A DNA stretch of 64,000 nucleotides. Origin: Symbiodinium natans. Taxonomy: Eukaryota > Sar > Dinophyceae > Suessiales > Symbiodiniaceae. How positions within the stretch are numbered: the first letter of the stretch is position 1; every line of letters starts with the position of its first letter. A program made the position numbers and the translations under genes. Positions 55,701 to 64,000 of the stretch are shown here, in pieces. Below the pieces are notes generated by a model. It saw only the letters and a program-made list of their open reading frames with translations. It did no database searches and was not told where the DNA came from. Where the stretch lies: NCBI GenBank assembly GCA_905221605.1, contig CAJNDS010002220.1, positions 463,871-527,870 on the forward strand, written 5' to 3'.

Positions 55701-58700
55701 GGTGACCAAATGCCTTCGGAATCCGTCCTCCGTGACCATGTAGACCTCAGGCTCAGTCTCCCAATCTTTCATGCTGTTGTACACCAACATTGGCACCACC
55801 TCATCTACGGTGTCATCCACGGGCAAAATCTCTCTCCACTGTCCACGAAAGGCGTCAATCACCTCTTGCCCACTGTGAACGTCCGCTTCCCATCGTTCGT
55901 ACTCATCCTCTTGAAGCCTCACAAACCTGGTGATCAGTTCCATCCTTCGATTCACCGGCTGAAGTGGTAAGGCATGAGGATTCGGTCCCGTGAACTTGTT
56001 CAAGCGAACCGAACTGCTGGGATCTCTCGGTTCCTGATCTCTCGATCTAGACCTCTCCCTTGGATTCACCGTGAAGGTGGTATTGTTGGACATGATTGCT
56101 CCCGCTCTTGCTGGACCTGCAGGAACCGTAGAAGCTGCCCCCCGTGGTGGCAGTTCTTGCAACGCTCGAGTCATCTCGCTCTCGTGGATGTACTCCTCCC
56201 GCGTGGCCTCAACCCAGCTCACATAGAGGTACTTGGTGTCTCTCCTAGACTCCACATAGTACCCAAAGATTGCCGAAGTACCACCGGGGCCATTCCACAC
56301 CATGGTGACCGTTGCCATGTAGATCAACCGATACCGAGGTGATCCAATCACCTGCTCGGTGACTCTCCTCTCCAGAACCGGCTCAGCATCCTCCGACAAG
56401 ATGAGCTCCAAGCGATCCTTTGGCTTCCAGAACTGATAGGCCAGATCCTCCTTCCTAGCAGCCTGGAACACTTGCCTTTCAGTTGGCAATGAGTCCATTC
56501 GCCAATTCACCGTGAACGGCTCAACCTCATGCCCTTCCAAGTACGCTGCCAGGACGTTGACGTCAGTAGTCATTCGCATTGGTCTCAACCGAACCTGCTG
56601 CTGCCCGTCACCACCAGACCCAGTAGCGTGTTGAGGTACTTGGAAGCCACGTTGATCTCCCGAATCACCAGTCGTCTCCTCATCCATGACTTCCTCCGCT
56701 GTGACGAAGCCCAAATCATTCAGCACCTCTTGCTCATCACTCTTCACCCGGTGGAAGTCCCTGATGGAGTACGCCGCCACCACCAGCCGATTGCCTTCCC
56801 ACTCCTGGGTAGCGTGCCACTTCCTCGGAAGAAACACAATTGGTTGCCTCCCACTACCATCGTCCACAAACTCCTTGATGTGGCCCAACTTCTCCTTCAG
56901 CTCCACTGGGGTTTCACCTTCGGGCACTCCTTCAACCCACAAACCCCCCTTTGTGAACTGAGAAATTGGCACCAGGTACGATGGCTGATGCTTGGAGTTG
57001 TGGGAATCACGATGCATCACCGTCTTCGAGTTCTTGAAGATCACGAAGGAATTCCACCTGCTGTCCAAGTGAGCAGTGTGGTTCTCGATGAAGCGATTGA
57101 TCACCCTGGTGACATACGGGAACTTCCGGGTGTTGGCTCGAAGACCACCAATGCCCCCCCGGATGAACGCCCCCGACGACCAGGCCTTCTCTTCCTCCAT
57201 ATCCTCACCTGGCCTTTCTTCGCACTTTCGAGGTGGAGGATCTCCTGGAAGTAGCTCGAACAGCTCCTCAACGATCTCCGACGTGATCTCCCACTCCTCG
57301 TACAAGACCTCGCGAGCAAACGCTTCAGCCTCCGAAACAGCATCACCACCATGCTGCTCCACTTCTTCCAACTCGCCAGACACTGCACGGGCCATACGCG
57401 GTGGACCCTTTCCAGTCAGGCGACGTCGCACAGGACCGTCCCCTCCTCGGCACGGCTCATCCCCTTCATGGGGCGCTAAGGACTCGAAGACACCATCTCC
57501 AGGTTCGACTTCAGGAGGTCCCGGATCCACAAGGGCTGCCTTGGGCTTCACGTTCTTGGTATGCAAAAACGAGTCCTCTGCATACACCAGGTGGCCATCG
57601 TCCACCGAGTTGCTCAAGCCCAGGTACACTCCCTCGACCCATCGAGGCTCAAACTCCCTTCGAACCGTTTTCCCTCCTGAAGCAAAAGGTCTCCGCTTCA
57701 CCATCACCTTAGCTTCAAACGTGGTTGCCAGCTTTGACACCTGCGACAACGCTTTGGCCCTTTGTTGTGCCGCCACTGCTTCAGCTGCACATGGCCAGAA
57801 CTTCAGGTCCAACCTCGCCGATGCCAAGGCTGTCCTAGCTCGCTGCTTGATTGTCTTGATGGCCGCCTCAGCGCCACCATTTCCCTGAGGTATTCCGGGC
57901 ACACTTGTAGTCACCCGAATCGCTTGACCATGCAGCCATTGCACCAAGCCCTTGTTGGTGAACTGTGCTGCCTTGTCCGAGTGGAAACGAAGAACAGGAA
58001 GGTTCAGGTTCCTGAGGTAGAGGACAATTCCCTGCACCACACTGGCCACAGTGCTTCCTTTGATGTCGGCCAGTCCATGTGCAAACAAGAGATTGGCTGC
58101 CTTCGGCGCCTTCACATCCTCCGGAATTTCTCTTGGCCTAGTCCCAACCACTATCTCCTTATCAGGGTCTTCAGCCTGCTCTGGATCAGGTACAGGACCA
58201 TCATCAAGTAGATCCGGCTCGTAGTCATCCCAGTCGATCCCCTCCTCTTCGACCAAACCAACACCACCTCCTTCGTCTTCTGCAAACGGGTCTGCTTCAC
58301 CCTCAGGCACCTCCACCTCAGGGTCATCCGCAGTCTCCTCCAGCTCGTTGGTGATGTAGGACTCCGGCAAAGTGTACTTCGCGACCAGCATGTAGCGAAG
58401 ATTGCGGTTTCGCTCCTGACGCCCCCTTCCATGTGGGTTTACCCCCAAGGTGCGGAAGGGGCCAGCGATATCGATGTTCAGGACAAACAAACTCGGGTGG
58501 GATACTCGCCGGTGCTGATGTCCTGTCGCACCGTACGTGGTGCATTGCAAGCAGTCTCTTCGTGCCGGGTAGTGACCCGATTTGACGTGGTCTCGCCACT
58601 GCTCCTGCGACATGGCTCTGAGAGTCGCAGGGTCCACGACAAAGTCACCCCGGGATACCACCTCCAACACCACTCGCTTCAATCCTGAGGCCAAACCACC

Positions 58701-61700
58701 ATCTGAGACTTCTCTTCCCATTGGCTCCCCAGGTTGCACCCGCTTGTCCTTCAAGACCTCCATGTTGCAGTTGGTGATGATCTCGGTAGGCCTCGTCACT
58801 GCCAATCCAAGTGCTCCTTGATCACAAAGCACCCGATCCATTGCAGTCGCCACCAAGAACCTTTCCCCCAACCTCACTTGCTGCTGCCCATAGCTGTACT
58901 CACCCCAGTTCAGGTTTCGCTCTGGACCAGACCACACAAAACCAGTCTTCTCCTCAGGGTGCTTCGACGCTAGCCTCGCCAAGCAGTACAGCAACTTCAC
59001 CTGGGCAGACTTCACGAAGACGGCCTCGTCCTGAGCAGGCCCATGTGCCCCACCGGCCACAATGCATTTCAGCTTGCCCTTGACCGCAGCCCATAGCAAG
59101 GCCTGGTAGACATCCTGCTCAATGTTACCAGCCACCTTCAACACCATACGTCCCTCCTGCTCCAAGACCTTCAGGAAGCCATCCTCGTTCTCATGGGCAG
59201 GAAGGTGCAGGATCCACTCGGGCGCCTGCAAGAAGGACTTCTTGACACGTCGAGGAAGTGGAAGGGCCTTCAGGTAGTCCCAACCCTTTGCTAGGTTCAG
59301 CTCCACACACAGCCTTGTCCTCAAAGCTTCAGGTAGCTCCCCAAACACAGGCCCCATCAACGCCTTCCAGAGAGCATTTCTCGATCCTGAAGCCACATAG
59401 TCGTCGAGATGCGTAGTCCACGGTGCAGTGTTAGCGCCCACCTTCAGGGCCTCCAACTTCATCTGCAAGGTTTGCACCTCATCCCGAAACTCTTGAAGCT
59501 TGGCGTTCTCCACCTGCTCGATGATCTTGTCCGCCTCTGCCATGGTGAGCTCCGGACATCCAGCCTTCACGCTGGTTCGCAGCACCCCAAGTGTTGGATG
59601 CACAATCTTCAAGCCCTTTCGTCCCCAAGATATCTCGCAACCCGCACGAACGAGATCTCCCATGGGCAACAAAGGCTGAGTCGTCGTAGACGGCGTGAGT
59701 ATAGATCCCGCTGGCGTCTGGTAGAGCTGAGTCCTCTCGTTGTTGGCCAGCACCACACTCACCTGGTTTGCATCCTGAAGCTCATGAGGATCTCGAGGTT
59801 GACGAAGAATGTTCGTAGCCCCAGAGTCAATGAGCACCGTTGGCACATCCAATTCTGCCTTGAACATCCGAGGATCTCCTCCACGAGGTCGCACCACCAC
59901 GTCTTCAACCCTCAAGGCTCTCAACCGAAGCTCATCCAGCTGCCTCTGGATCGATGCCAATCCTGGATGTCCTCCTCCAGCTCCTTCTCCCACCAAAGAC
60001 CTCAGAGCTTGCACCGCATCAGTCATCGCAGACTGGAGCTCCGAGTTGGGACTCGACGCTGAGGTTGTCGTGGACACCGGTGATGTCGGCTGTGGCTCCG
60101 GCTCCGACACCATGCTTCGAGCTGCAGGCTCCTCCTTCGCCCGGCTCGGTTGGCTGTGGCCTCCACCACCGCCCTTTCCACCTGTAGAACTCGAAGGTCT
60201 CGACGCCAAGGCCTTCGTCGGACAATCCGCCGCTATGTGTCCTTCACCTCCACATTCAAGGCAACGCCCACGCTTGGAGATCCCTTCGAAGGAGTGCTTG
60301 AAGCGACACGTTTTCCCTCGGCGACATCCTTCAGAACTTTTGGCGAACCACGGACAGATCTTCTGCTCGCCATCCTTCCCTTTTCCAAGGGCTTCTTTTC
60401 CTTTGCCCTTTCCTTTGTCTCGCTCTCTTTCCTTGCCCTTGTCCCGATCCTTGTCCTTGTCGCGGTCTGTAGCCCCATCCTCAACCTGCATAGGCTTGGC
60501 CTTAGGCTCTGCACCACGACTACTTCCCATCACCATCACACCTGCCAGCGTCTCCATCTCCGCCTTGAGATGCTGCTGGTACTGCATGACGGTGGCCAAC
60601 GTAGGCGACGTGTCGACCATCAAAGTGTTCTTGACCAGGGATGTCCTGAATGCAGCGTCTGCATTCTTCTGCAGCACGCCTGCCACGATCACCGACAGCC
60701 CTCTAGCCAAGATCATCGGATCTGGGCAAGTGACAGCGATACCTTGAGCTCGCTGCATCCATCTCTCCCACTGACGCAAGGCCCGCACTGCCTGCTCTGC
60801 ATCTGCCGCCTTGGTAGTCTCCGTCAACGACTTCAGGAGGTGCAGCTTCTCGGACTCGCCCCCCGGGCAGTACTGAACATACAGCCGGTAGACGATCTTC
60901 ACCGCACTGCGAGTACACTGCCTCGCCACCAAGTCTCTCCGGACTTCCGGTGCCAATGCTGCCAGCAACATTCCAGCAGCTCGGGCATTGACACGAGCGT
61001 ACCGCCCGTCGTCCAAATCCATTCCAGAGGGCCCTTGCATAGCCAACCTCACCCACTTCGCGTAGTGCAACGAGACCTCACTCTTGACGGCCTCCCACCA
61101 AGCACCACTTCCATCACTGAGGTCTCGCATCGGCCCGTCAATCAGCTCCATCCAGTCTTGAATGACGACCGGGCTATCCCCAGGAGGATCCAATGCCGGC
61201 AAAGCTGCGATCCCAGGCTTCACCTGCTCCGGCTGACCCACCTTCTGGTTCATCATGTTCAGCTGTGCCTGCTGGAGCTGCTGGATACCTGCGGCCAGCA
61301 TTCCAACCAGTCCTGGCTGATCTCCGATCCCTCCACCAAACGAGGAACCGCCCACATTTCCAGCCCCAGAACCAGCCGACTGGTTCGGGCCACGAGTTGC
61401 ACTCCTTGGCAACTCCCCTGCACTTTGCGGTCCACCTCCATACGCTTGAGGACCTCCAGGTGCTTGAGGAGCTCCAGGAACTTGGCCAACTCCCGACACA
61501 CCACCACTTCCAATCTGCTGGTGCCCTCCAGGTAGCTGAAAACCTTGTGGAACTTGAGGAACGCCAGGTAGCTGAGGACCATGTGGACCACGTGGACCTC
61601 CCGAAACGCCAGGTAGCTGAGGACCTTGTAGACCTCCCGAACCACCATGTAGCTGAGGCCCTTGTAGACCTCCCGCAACACCAGGTAGCTGAGGCCCTTG

Positions 61701-63089
61701 TAGACCTCCCGAAACACCAGGTAGCTGAGGAGGACCTCCCAAACCACCAAGAAGCTGAGGACCTTGTGGACCTCCCGAAACGCCTGGTAGCTGAGGACCA
61801 TGTGGACCTCCCGAACCACCAGGAAGCTGAGGACGTTGAGGAACTTGAGGAACGCCAGCTCCAGAAAGACCACCTTGTGCTTGAGATGTCCCGTGAAGTG
61901 AGCTACCTCCTCCATGAGGTACTCCGTGAAGTGGATCATCCCCTGGCACCTGAGGACCTCCTGGAACTCGACCAACTCCCTGCTCGGCCTCGCCCCCAGA
62001 CTGTCTCCCAAAACCAGCATTCATCAGCTCTTGTACCTGTCGTCGCAAAGCCACCACCTCGGTCTGCACCTGGTCTCTGCGATCCCTCATGTACTGTCCC
62101 AGCTGACGTTGCACTTCAACCCGAATTTCTGACGAACCCGTAGACCCTTGCGACGTTTGTTCTCCATGAAGTAGAGGTCCACGAGAAGGCCAACTGTTCA
62201 TCCTCTCCACCGCCCTCTGGTCAAACAACGCGGAGTGACCCCCACCTTCCACGTGCTGGGTCATCACCTGGAGCTCTTCCGGCGGGGAGAAATTCCAAGG
62301 CGATTGCCTGGCTGCCGACTGCGGTGTTGCTGCTACGGCTGCTGCTCTGCTGCTGTGGCTGCGGGGCGTTCCCGGGGCCTGATTGGGTGTTAGTCCTAAA
62401 GACCCTAACATCCTATCCCCTAAACCACCACCACCAGTCGTCGTCGCTCGCAGAAAGTCCGTCAGCCTTGTCATCCATCCATATGCGCCCGTTCCAGTCT
62501 GGACATACCTCATCTCCAGCCCAGTTGTACGCGACGCAGCTGTCGGCGAACCAGCATTCGCAGTGCCTTCCATGGCGGTCTGCACCATCTGCACTGCACC
62601 AAATCCTTCGGCTGCCACTGCAGTCTCCAAGCCACCATTGCTGGACTCCAAAACCCTATGTTGCTCCACCACTGGCCAGTTGTCGTTGACCTGCTCCATC
62701 TCCAGGCCACCAGTAACACCAGGGTCTCCACTGCCCAGCACACCACTATTTGTCTGCCCATCGGCAACAGCAGGTGTACTCAGGTCTCCACCCTGAACCG
62801 GTCCCACAACAACTGCACCAGTCCCATTTGCACCAGCACCATCTGTACCAGCACCAACTGTCAAAGATCCGTAGTTCGGCCCAGCTGTCTCACCAACCAG
62901 CGTAGGGGAACTCAATAATCCAGCGGTTGCGCCCAGGCCGCTTGGGCTCATGACCTCAAGAGCGCGGGGCTCTTGAGGTCCAGCAAACGACATGGTAGCT
63001 TGGCTTGTGCTTGGCTCTGGCTCGGCTTGTACTCCTTGTACGAACACAGCTTCACCACCAGAGGCTCCCTTTTCCTCACACTGCAGCAC
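52743..63089 (-). CDS. Copia gag-pol polyprotein with extra 2OG-Fe(II) oxygenase-like domain and C-terminal membrane segment
   Basis: This single 3448-residue frame is more than twice the size of usual copia polyproteins (roughly 1300-1500). In order it holds: a Gly/Pro/Gln-rich N-terminus with PQLPG repeats (about 410-520); a gag-like helical region (about 640-860); a K/D/R/E-rich linker; a CCCH finger (C912, C922, C928, H932); a CCHC knuckle (943-956); protease DSGA (D1088); an integrase His/Cys cluster (H1501, H1506, C1513, C1516); integrase D1540, D1705 and E1741, the last pair separated by 35 residues; an HxD...H...R segment (H2026, D2028, H2092, R2101); reverse transcriptase YVDD (2830-2833); RNase H D3003, E3042, D3077, D3125; a hydrophobic segment (about 3240-3256); and a Cys/His tail. 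Starts at 63089 and 62993 lie in the LTR, and the first start after it is 62951 (residue 47). I could not decide between them. It ends in TGA at 52743-52745. Confidence 0.93.
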   Translation of the reverse strand: MLQCEEKGASGGEAVFVQGVQAEPEPSTSQATMSFAGPQEPRALEVMSPSGLGATAGLLSSPTLVGETAGPNYGSLTVGAGTDGAGANGTGAVVVGPVQGGDLSTPAVADGQTNSGVLGSGDPGVTGGLEMEQVNDNWPVVEQHRVLESSNGGLETAVAAEGFGAVQMVQTAMEGTANAGSPTAASRTTGLEMRYVQTGTGAYGWMTRLTDFLRATTTGGGGLGDRMLGSLGLTPNQAPGTPRSHSSRAAAVAATPQSAARQSPWNFSPPEELQVMTQHVEGGGHSALFDQRAVERMNSWPSRGPLLHGEQTSQGSTGSSEIRVEVQRQLGQYMRDRRDQVQTEVVALRRQVQELMNAGFGRQSGGEAEQGVGRVPGGPQVPGDDPLHGVPHGGGSSLHGTSQAQGGLSGAGVPQVPQRPQLPGGSGGPHGPQLPGVSGGPQGPQLLGGLGGPPQLPGVSGGLQGPQLPGVAGGLQGPQLHGGSGGLQGPQLPGVSGGPRGPHGPQLPGVPQVPQGFQLPGGHQQIGSGGVSGVGQVPGAPQAPGGPQAYGGGPQSAGELPRSATRGPNQSAGSGAGNVGGSSFGGGIGDQPGLVGMLAAGIQQLQQAQLNMMNQKVGQPEQVKPGIAALPALDPPGDSPVVIQDWMELIDGPMRDLSDGSGAWWEAVKSEVSLHYAKWVRLAMQGPSGMDLDDGRYARVNARAAGMLLAALAPEVRRDLVARQCTRSAVKIVYRLYVQYCPGGESEKLHLLKSLTETTKAADAEQAVRALRQWERWMQRAQGIAVTCPDPMILARGLSVIVAGVLQKNADAAFRTSLVKNTLMVDTSPTLATVMQYQQHLKAEMETLAGVMVMGSSRGAEPKAKPMQVEDGATDRDKDKDRDKGKERERDKGKGKGKEALGKGKDGEQKICPWFAKSSEGCRRGKTCRFKHSFEGISKRGRCLECGGEGHIAADCPTKALASRPSSSTGGKGGGGGHSQPSRAKEEPAARSMVSEPEPQPTSPVSTTTSASSPNSELQSAMTDAVQALRSLVGEGAGGGHPGLASIQRQLDELRLRALRVEDVVVRPRGGDPRMFKAELDVPTVLIDSGATNILRQPRDPHELQDANQVSVVLANNERTQLYQTPAGSILTPSTTTQPLLPMGDLVRAGCEISWGRKGLKIVHPTLGVLRTSVKAGCPELTMAEADKIIEQVENAKLQEFRDEVQTLQMKLEALKVGANTAPWTTHLDDYVASGSRNALWKALMGPVFGELPEALRTRLCVELNLAKGWDYLKALPLPRRVKKSFLQAPEWILHLPAHENEDGFLKVLEQEGRMVLKVAGNIEQDVYQALLWAAVKGKLKCIVAGGAHGPAQDEAVFVKSAQVKLLYCLARLASKHPEEKTGFVWSGPERNLNWGEYSYGQQQVRLGERFLVATAMDRVLCDQGALGLAVTRPTEIITNCNMEVLKDKRVQPGEPMGREVSDGGLASGLKRVVLEVVSRGDFVVDPATLRAMSQEQWRDHVKSGHYPARRDCLQCTTYGATGHQHRRVSHPSLFVLNIDIAGPFRTLGVNPHGRGRQERNRNLRYMLVAKYTLPESYITNELEETADDPEVEVPEGEADPFAEDEGGGVGLVEEEGIDWDDYEPDLLDDGPVPDPEQAEDPDKEIVVGTRPREIPEDVKAPKAANLLFAHGLADIKGSTVASVVQGIVLYLRNLNLPVLRFHSDKAAQFTNKGLVQWLHGQAIRVTTSVPGIPQGNGGAEAAIKTIKQRARTALASARLDLKFWPCAAEAVAAQQRAKALSQVSKLATTFEAKVMVKRRPFASGGKTVRREFEPRWVEGVYLGLSNSVDDGHLVYAEDSFLHTKNVKPKAALVDPGPPEVEPGDGVFESLAPHEGDEPCRGGDGPVRRRLTGKGPPRMARAVSGELEEVEQHGGDAVSEAEAFAREVLYEEWEITSEIVEELFELLPGDPPPRKCEERPGEDMEEEKAWSSGAFIRGGIGGLRANTRKFPYVTRVINRFIENHTAHLDSRWNSFVIFKNSKTVMHRDSHNSKHQPSYLVPISQFTKGGLWVEGVPEGETPVELKEKLGHIKEFVDDGSGRQPIVFLPRKWHATQEWEGNRLVVAAYSIRDFHRVKSDEQEVLNDLGFVTAEEVMDEETTGDSGDQRGFQVPQHATGSGGDGQQQVRLRPMRMTTDVNVLAAYLEGHEVEPFTVNWRMDSLPTERQVFQAARKEDLAYQFWKPKDRLELILSEDAEPVLERRVTEQVIGSPRYRLIYMATVTMVWNGPGGTSAIFGYYVESRRDTKYLYVSWVEATREEYIHESEMTRALQELPPRGAASTVPAGPARAGAIMSNNTTFTVNPRERSRSRDQEPRDPSSSVRLNKFTGPNPHALPLQPVNRRMELITRFVRLQEDEYERWEADVHSGQEVIDAFRGQWREILPVDDTVDEVVPMLVYNSMKDWETEPEVYMVTEDGFRRHLVTIMDVQEFPVVDPTPENTLDWEELVVVQVYNMFLGRVEYLLYWDRRVVVEEAPLPALPWMGRRDPPDREPRLAPMRVETARENKLIVDDMMLFEEVEFEELGEPEESWMEPMLRKATSEGLYTPGIEALLNDLKEDEVLQVVHTVDPKEASEAIEKWKKPMAKEVDSMVGMNAIHKIWGEDARRFRADPNSVVVPSKLVYTVKPPTRPEEGKYRRRVRAVACGNFANEGLEVGDLYAAGATIDGVRIVVAEASANKWSIGTDDVKNAFLAAPLPAGRGYAMEPPRAAIRAGLAEEGELWVVDAAVYGFKKSPKWWTDHRNSKARLAKWKDDDGKPVKLEGCLTDVNLYKVLKEEKPGTWTLTGLVVFYVDDVLAAGPDSILRGFFGWLGSQWETNGCEMVERGKPPVRFLGLEISMLDDGTYCVGQQGYLQELVRSREVKSFSKLPMAREIPEGSATEEQDPSMVKEAQQRCGELLWASQRGRPDLAFPMAVMSSLVTRNAREAVKMGKKMVAYLNSTIDKKFFLPGPDHEHANDLVLFTDGSFAPTAAQSYSGAVVFWRGHPILWKASKQSLTALSSAEAEVIAVSDGVALLRAVRSVLEDLGLKPARTVVKVDSTAAIGVLTGEGSWRTRHLKLRHHWIREMIATGQIELEHQPGQGQLADVLTKQVPQARLQEVFDEWSLRDGPPELRVLRGQKQVKFETTAVDSSLEAAAVNSSREPAAAVSSSNSRTLEAGVKFQADWALKLATMCSMVCGVKGDATTSVQLKEALASDWEMWLVVLILVTAVVAVWECLKGSTKKVVSLRAMKSGEKAEHREVLALLAKARSLEEEERLRHLAAKYFAERREAGPSTSVQVRDGVTSVRVGGLGEPGGVGPRASSAPANRVVALDPTALFPERPVRRDIGVQMQEMLPASTSTVVQVPFDGVLYHGPGGDCYHWHRGCWGLRNVDQVSQRTLCRCCREAGGQSLYGHGGQQRSLRPTRTG
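61540..61850 (-). repeat. PQLPG tandem repeats inside gag
   Basis: About 100 residues of the polyprotein are imperfect repeats of a GGPQGPQLPGVS-type unit of 12-18 residues. At the DNA level the + strand repeats AGGTAGCTGAGGACC-like units. The stretch should be disordered and probably varies in length between copies of the element. Confidence 0.8.
62941..62955 (-). other. Possible primer-binding site, overlapping a start codon
   Basis: Just inside the 5' LTR the element strand reads GGTCATGAGCCCAAG. The complement of its 3' part, CTTGGGCTCAT, resembles the 5' half of a methionine tRNA ending at the CAT anticodon. Copia in Drosophila primes from a cleaved initiator tRNA half, so this could be a half-tRNA site. 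The ATG of this site (62951-62949) is also an in-frame methionine of the polyprotein. The tRNA match was judged from memory and is tentative. Confidence 0.3.
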
Positions 63090-63282
63090 CGAAGTCCATC
63101 GGCCAGTCAGGCGGTCCTACCCTACCACAGAAAGGGCGACCCCACAACACGCCACAGAGAGTCACATGCGACCTGTTGCCTGCATGTCTGTGCTGCTTCT
63201 GCTTATGTTCCGATGCCTACGGCATGTCCTGGAACCACAAAAGCCAAAGCCACGGGTGCGTCTCATTCCACACCTTTCATCA
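62956..63282 (-). repeat. 5' LTR of the Copia element
   Basis: This repeat matches 52200-52526 at a constant offset of 10756 bp with no difference seen by eye. On the element strand it starts TGATGAAAGGTG. It holds the first two in-frame methionines of the polyprotein frame (63089 and 62993). At its inner border is an inverted repeat with 12-bp arms (GACCTCAAGAGC) around a 5-base loop at 62952-62980, which straddles the LTR edge. Promoter and polyadenylation signals should lie here but no motif was recognised. Confidence 0.93.
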
Positions 63283-63593
63283 TAGGGTTTAGGGTTTAGT
63301 CCTAGGTTTGGGACCCCAGAAACTCCTAAACCTGAAAATGGGCTGGGGCAGGAGATGGTCGAGTCGCATCGGGGATTTTGCTTCAGCAGCTGGTGGCTGG
63401 ATGCTGAAATAAGGGTTTAGGGTTTAGGGTTTAGGGTTTAGGGTTTAGGGTTTAGGTTGAGGGACTCAGGTGTTGAGGGTTCAAAAATTCTTCAGGAGTT
63501 CTGGGGGTGTAGGAGTGTCGGGCTTGGGGGTCAACAGGCTTTATACGAGACTTGGGGATGTAGGAGTTTGGGGCTTAGGAGGGGAGTAGGGTC

Positions 63594-63720
63594 TACTTGG
63601 AGGTTCAGGGCACTTATCGCGCCAATGATAACTGCACTGATGAGCCGCCCAAGTCCCCGGAGTAGGTTATAAGTAGACTTATAACTGGGGTTGGAAGTAA
63701 TTTCCATGAACCTCCAAGTA
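63594..63720. mobile_element. MITE-like element, family D
   Basis: The 14-bp termini TACTTGGAGGTTCA and TGAACCTCCAAGTA are exact inverses. A related left end is at 8716-8729, followed by similar ACTTATAAC/ATAACTG sequence. Confidence 0.78.
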
Positions 63721-63838
63721 CAGTAATATAGGGGTCGGAATAAATACCCTTAGGGTCCCTTTATAATTACACTATAATACCCCCCCCCCCCAAAAAAAAC
63801 CTATTCAAATTATTCAGGCCCCTATATTATATGGCGAT

Positions 63839-63927
63839 TTCTCTAATTGATGGTCCTTTTGGGGTTCCTTATTACAAGGCGGCACCTCTTATTTAAGGTA
63901 CCCCAAAAGGCACCATAATTTAGAGAA
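63839..63927. mobile_element. MITE-like element, family E
   Basis: The termini TTCTCTAATTGATGGTCC and CACCATAATTTAGAGAA, with CTTTTGGGG-TACC just inside, are imperfect inverses over about 30 bp. A relative at 17384-17455 has GGGGGTACCC...GGGACCATAATTTTGACAA. Confidence 0.65.
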
Positions 63928-64000
63928 CTGAAAATATAATTACCCTCAGGCGCCCTCGACAATTTCACTATAGTAACCCCCCAAAACCCTATTCTAGTTC

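Larger units (their letters stand above)
52195..63287 (-). mobile_element. Complete Ty1/copia LTR retrotransposon inserted in telomere-like repeats
   Basis: Two direct repeats of 327 bp (52200-52526 and 62956-63282) flank one long reverse-strand polyprotein. Read on the element's strand, each LTR begins TGATGAAAGG. A purine-rich tract lies just upstream of the 3' LTR. The 5 bases outside each LTR are TAGGG (52195-52199 and 63283-63287, + strand), which fits a 5-bp target duplication, although the flanking DNA is itself TTTAGGG repeat so a chance match is possible. Protease, integrase, reverse transcriptase and RNase H occur in that order, the copia order. I saw no difference between the LTRs, and the reading frame is unbroken, so insertion is probably recent. 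The LTR end on the element strand reads TTGA rather than the usual CA. Confidence 0.93.
63288..64000. other. Non-coding right end
   Basis: It contains a (TTTAGGG)n array at 63412-63455, MITE-like families D and E, and repeated CACTATAATACCCCCC motifs. No convincing coding frame was seen. Confidence 0.7.

Noticed and set aside
60150-61535. 461-codon + strand frame inside the Copia element
   Set aside because: It lies opposite the gag coding sequence; the - strand has recognisable motifs throughout.
61193-62143. 316-codon + strand frame
   Set aside because: It is the reverse of the gag PQLPG repeats.

Overview
This window looks like nuclear DNA of a dinoflagellate, probably a symbiodiniacean or relative (the order is an inference). 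The evidence is a plastid-type GAPDH with a two-part leader containing an FVAP motif, introns that appear to use GC or GA as well as GT at the 5' end and usually have G after the 3' AG, a plant-type telomere-like heptamer (CCCTAAA/TTTAGGG) spread through almost all non-coding DNA, and one very long uninterrupted Ty1/copia polyprotein. No bacterial-style operons, rRNA or tRNA genes were seen.

Layout. From 0.3 to 17.8 kb there are about 20 exon-like islands of 30-100 bp on the + strand, each sitting between telomere-like arrays. They may belong to one or more genes whose products I do not recognise. From 18.66 to 29.70 kb a compositionally different block (CT/GA microsatellites, a 2-kb tandem duplication, an AT-rich palindrome nearly 2 kb long) is bounded by 22-bp inverted ends and sits inside a (CCCTAAA-A)n octamer array. 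From 29.8 to 43.75 kb a chain of small exons on the + strand encodes a SET-domain protein (SMYD/SET5-like): the GxGxxAT...GD, NHSCRPNV and GEELCxCYV motifs lie on separate exons with mostly compatible splice phases, ending in a stop at 43751-43753. From 45.4 to 47.9 kb there is a small multi-exon gene that begins with a signal peptide. At 49.5-51.1 kb lies the plastid GAPDH gene, whose last exon is separated by a 278-bp intron containing a telomere-like block between two 22-bp direct copies. From 52.2 to 63.3 kb a complete, apparently young Copia retrotransposon lies on the - strand, with 327-bp LTRs that read as identical, inserted into TTTAGGG DNA. The last 0.7 kb is non-coding with MITE-like repeats.

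Main biology. The telomere-like repeats are not a chromosome end. They occur in both orientations and make up much of the introns; in the clearest case (41390-41457) an intron of 68 bp is almost nothing else. Short inverted-repeat (MITE-like) elements of at least five families share the same introns. The Copia polyprotein carries the normal gag, protease, integrase, reverse transcriptase and RNase H, and also a domain with the HxD...H...R signature of 2-oxoglutarate/Fe(II) oxygenases between integrase and reverse transcriptase, plus a membrane segment and Cys/His tail after RNase H.

Limits. Exon borders were called by eye from reading frame, codon use and AG/GT (or GC) signals; several 5' ends are uncertain by a few bases. 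Domain assignments rest on motifs, not on searches.
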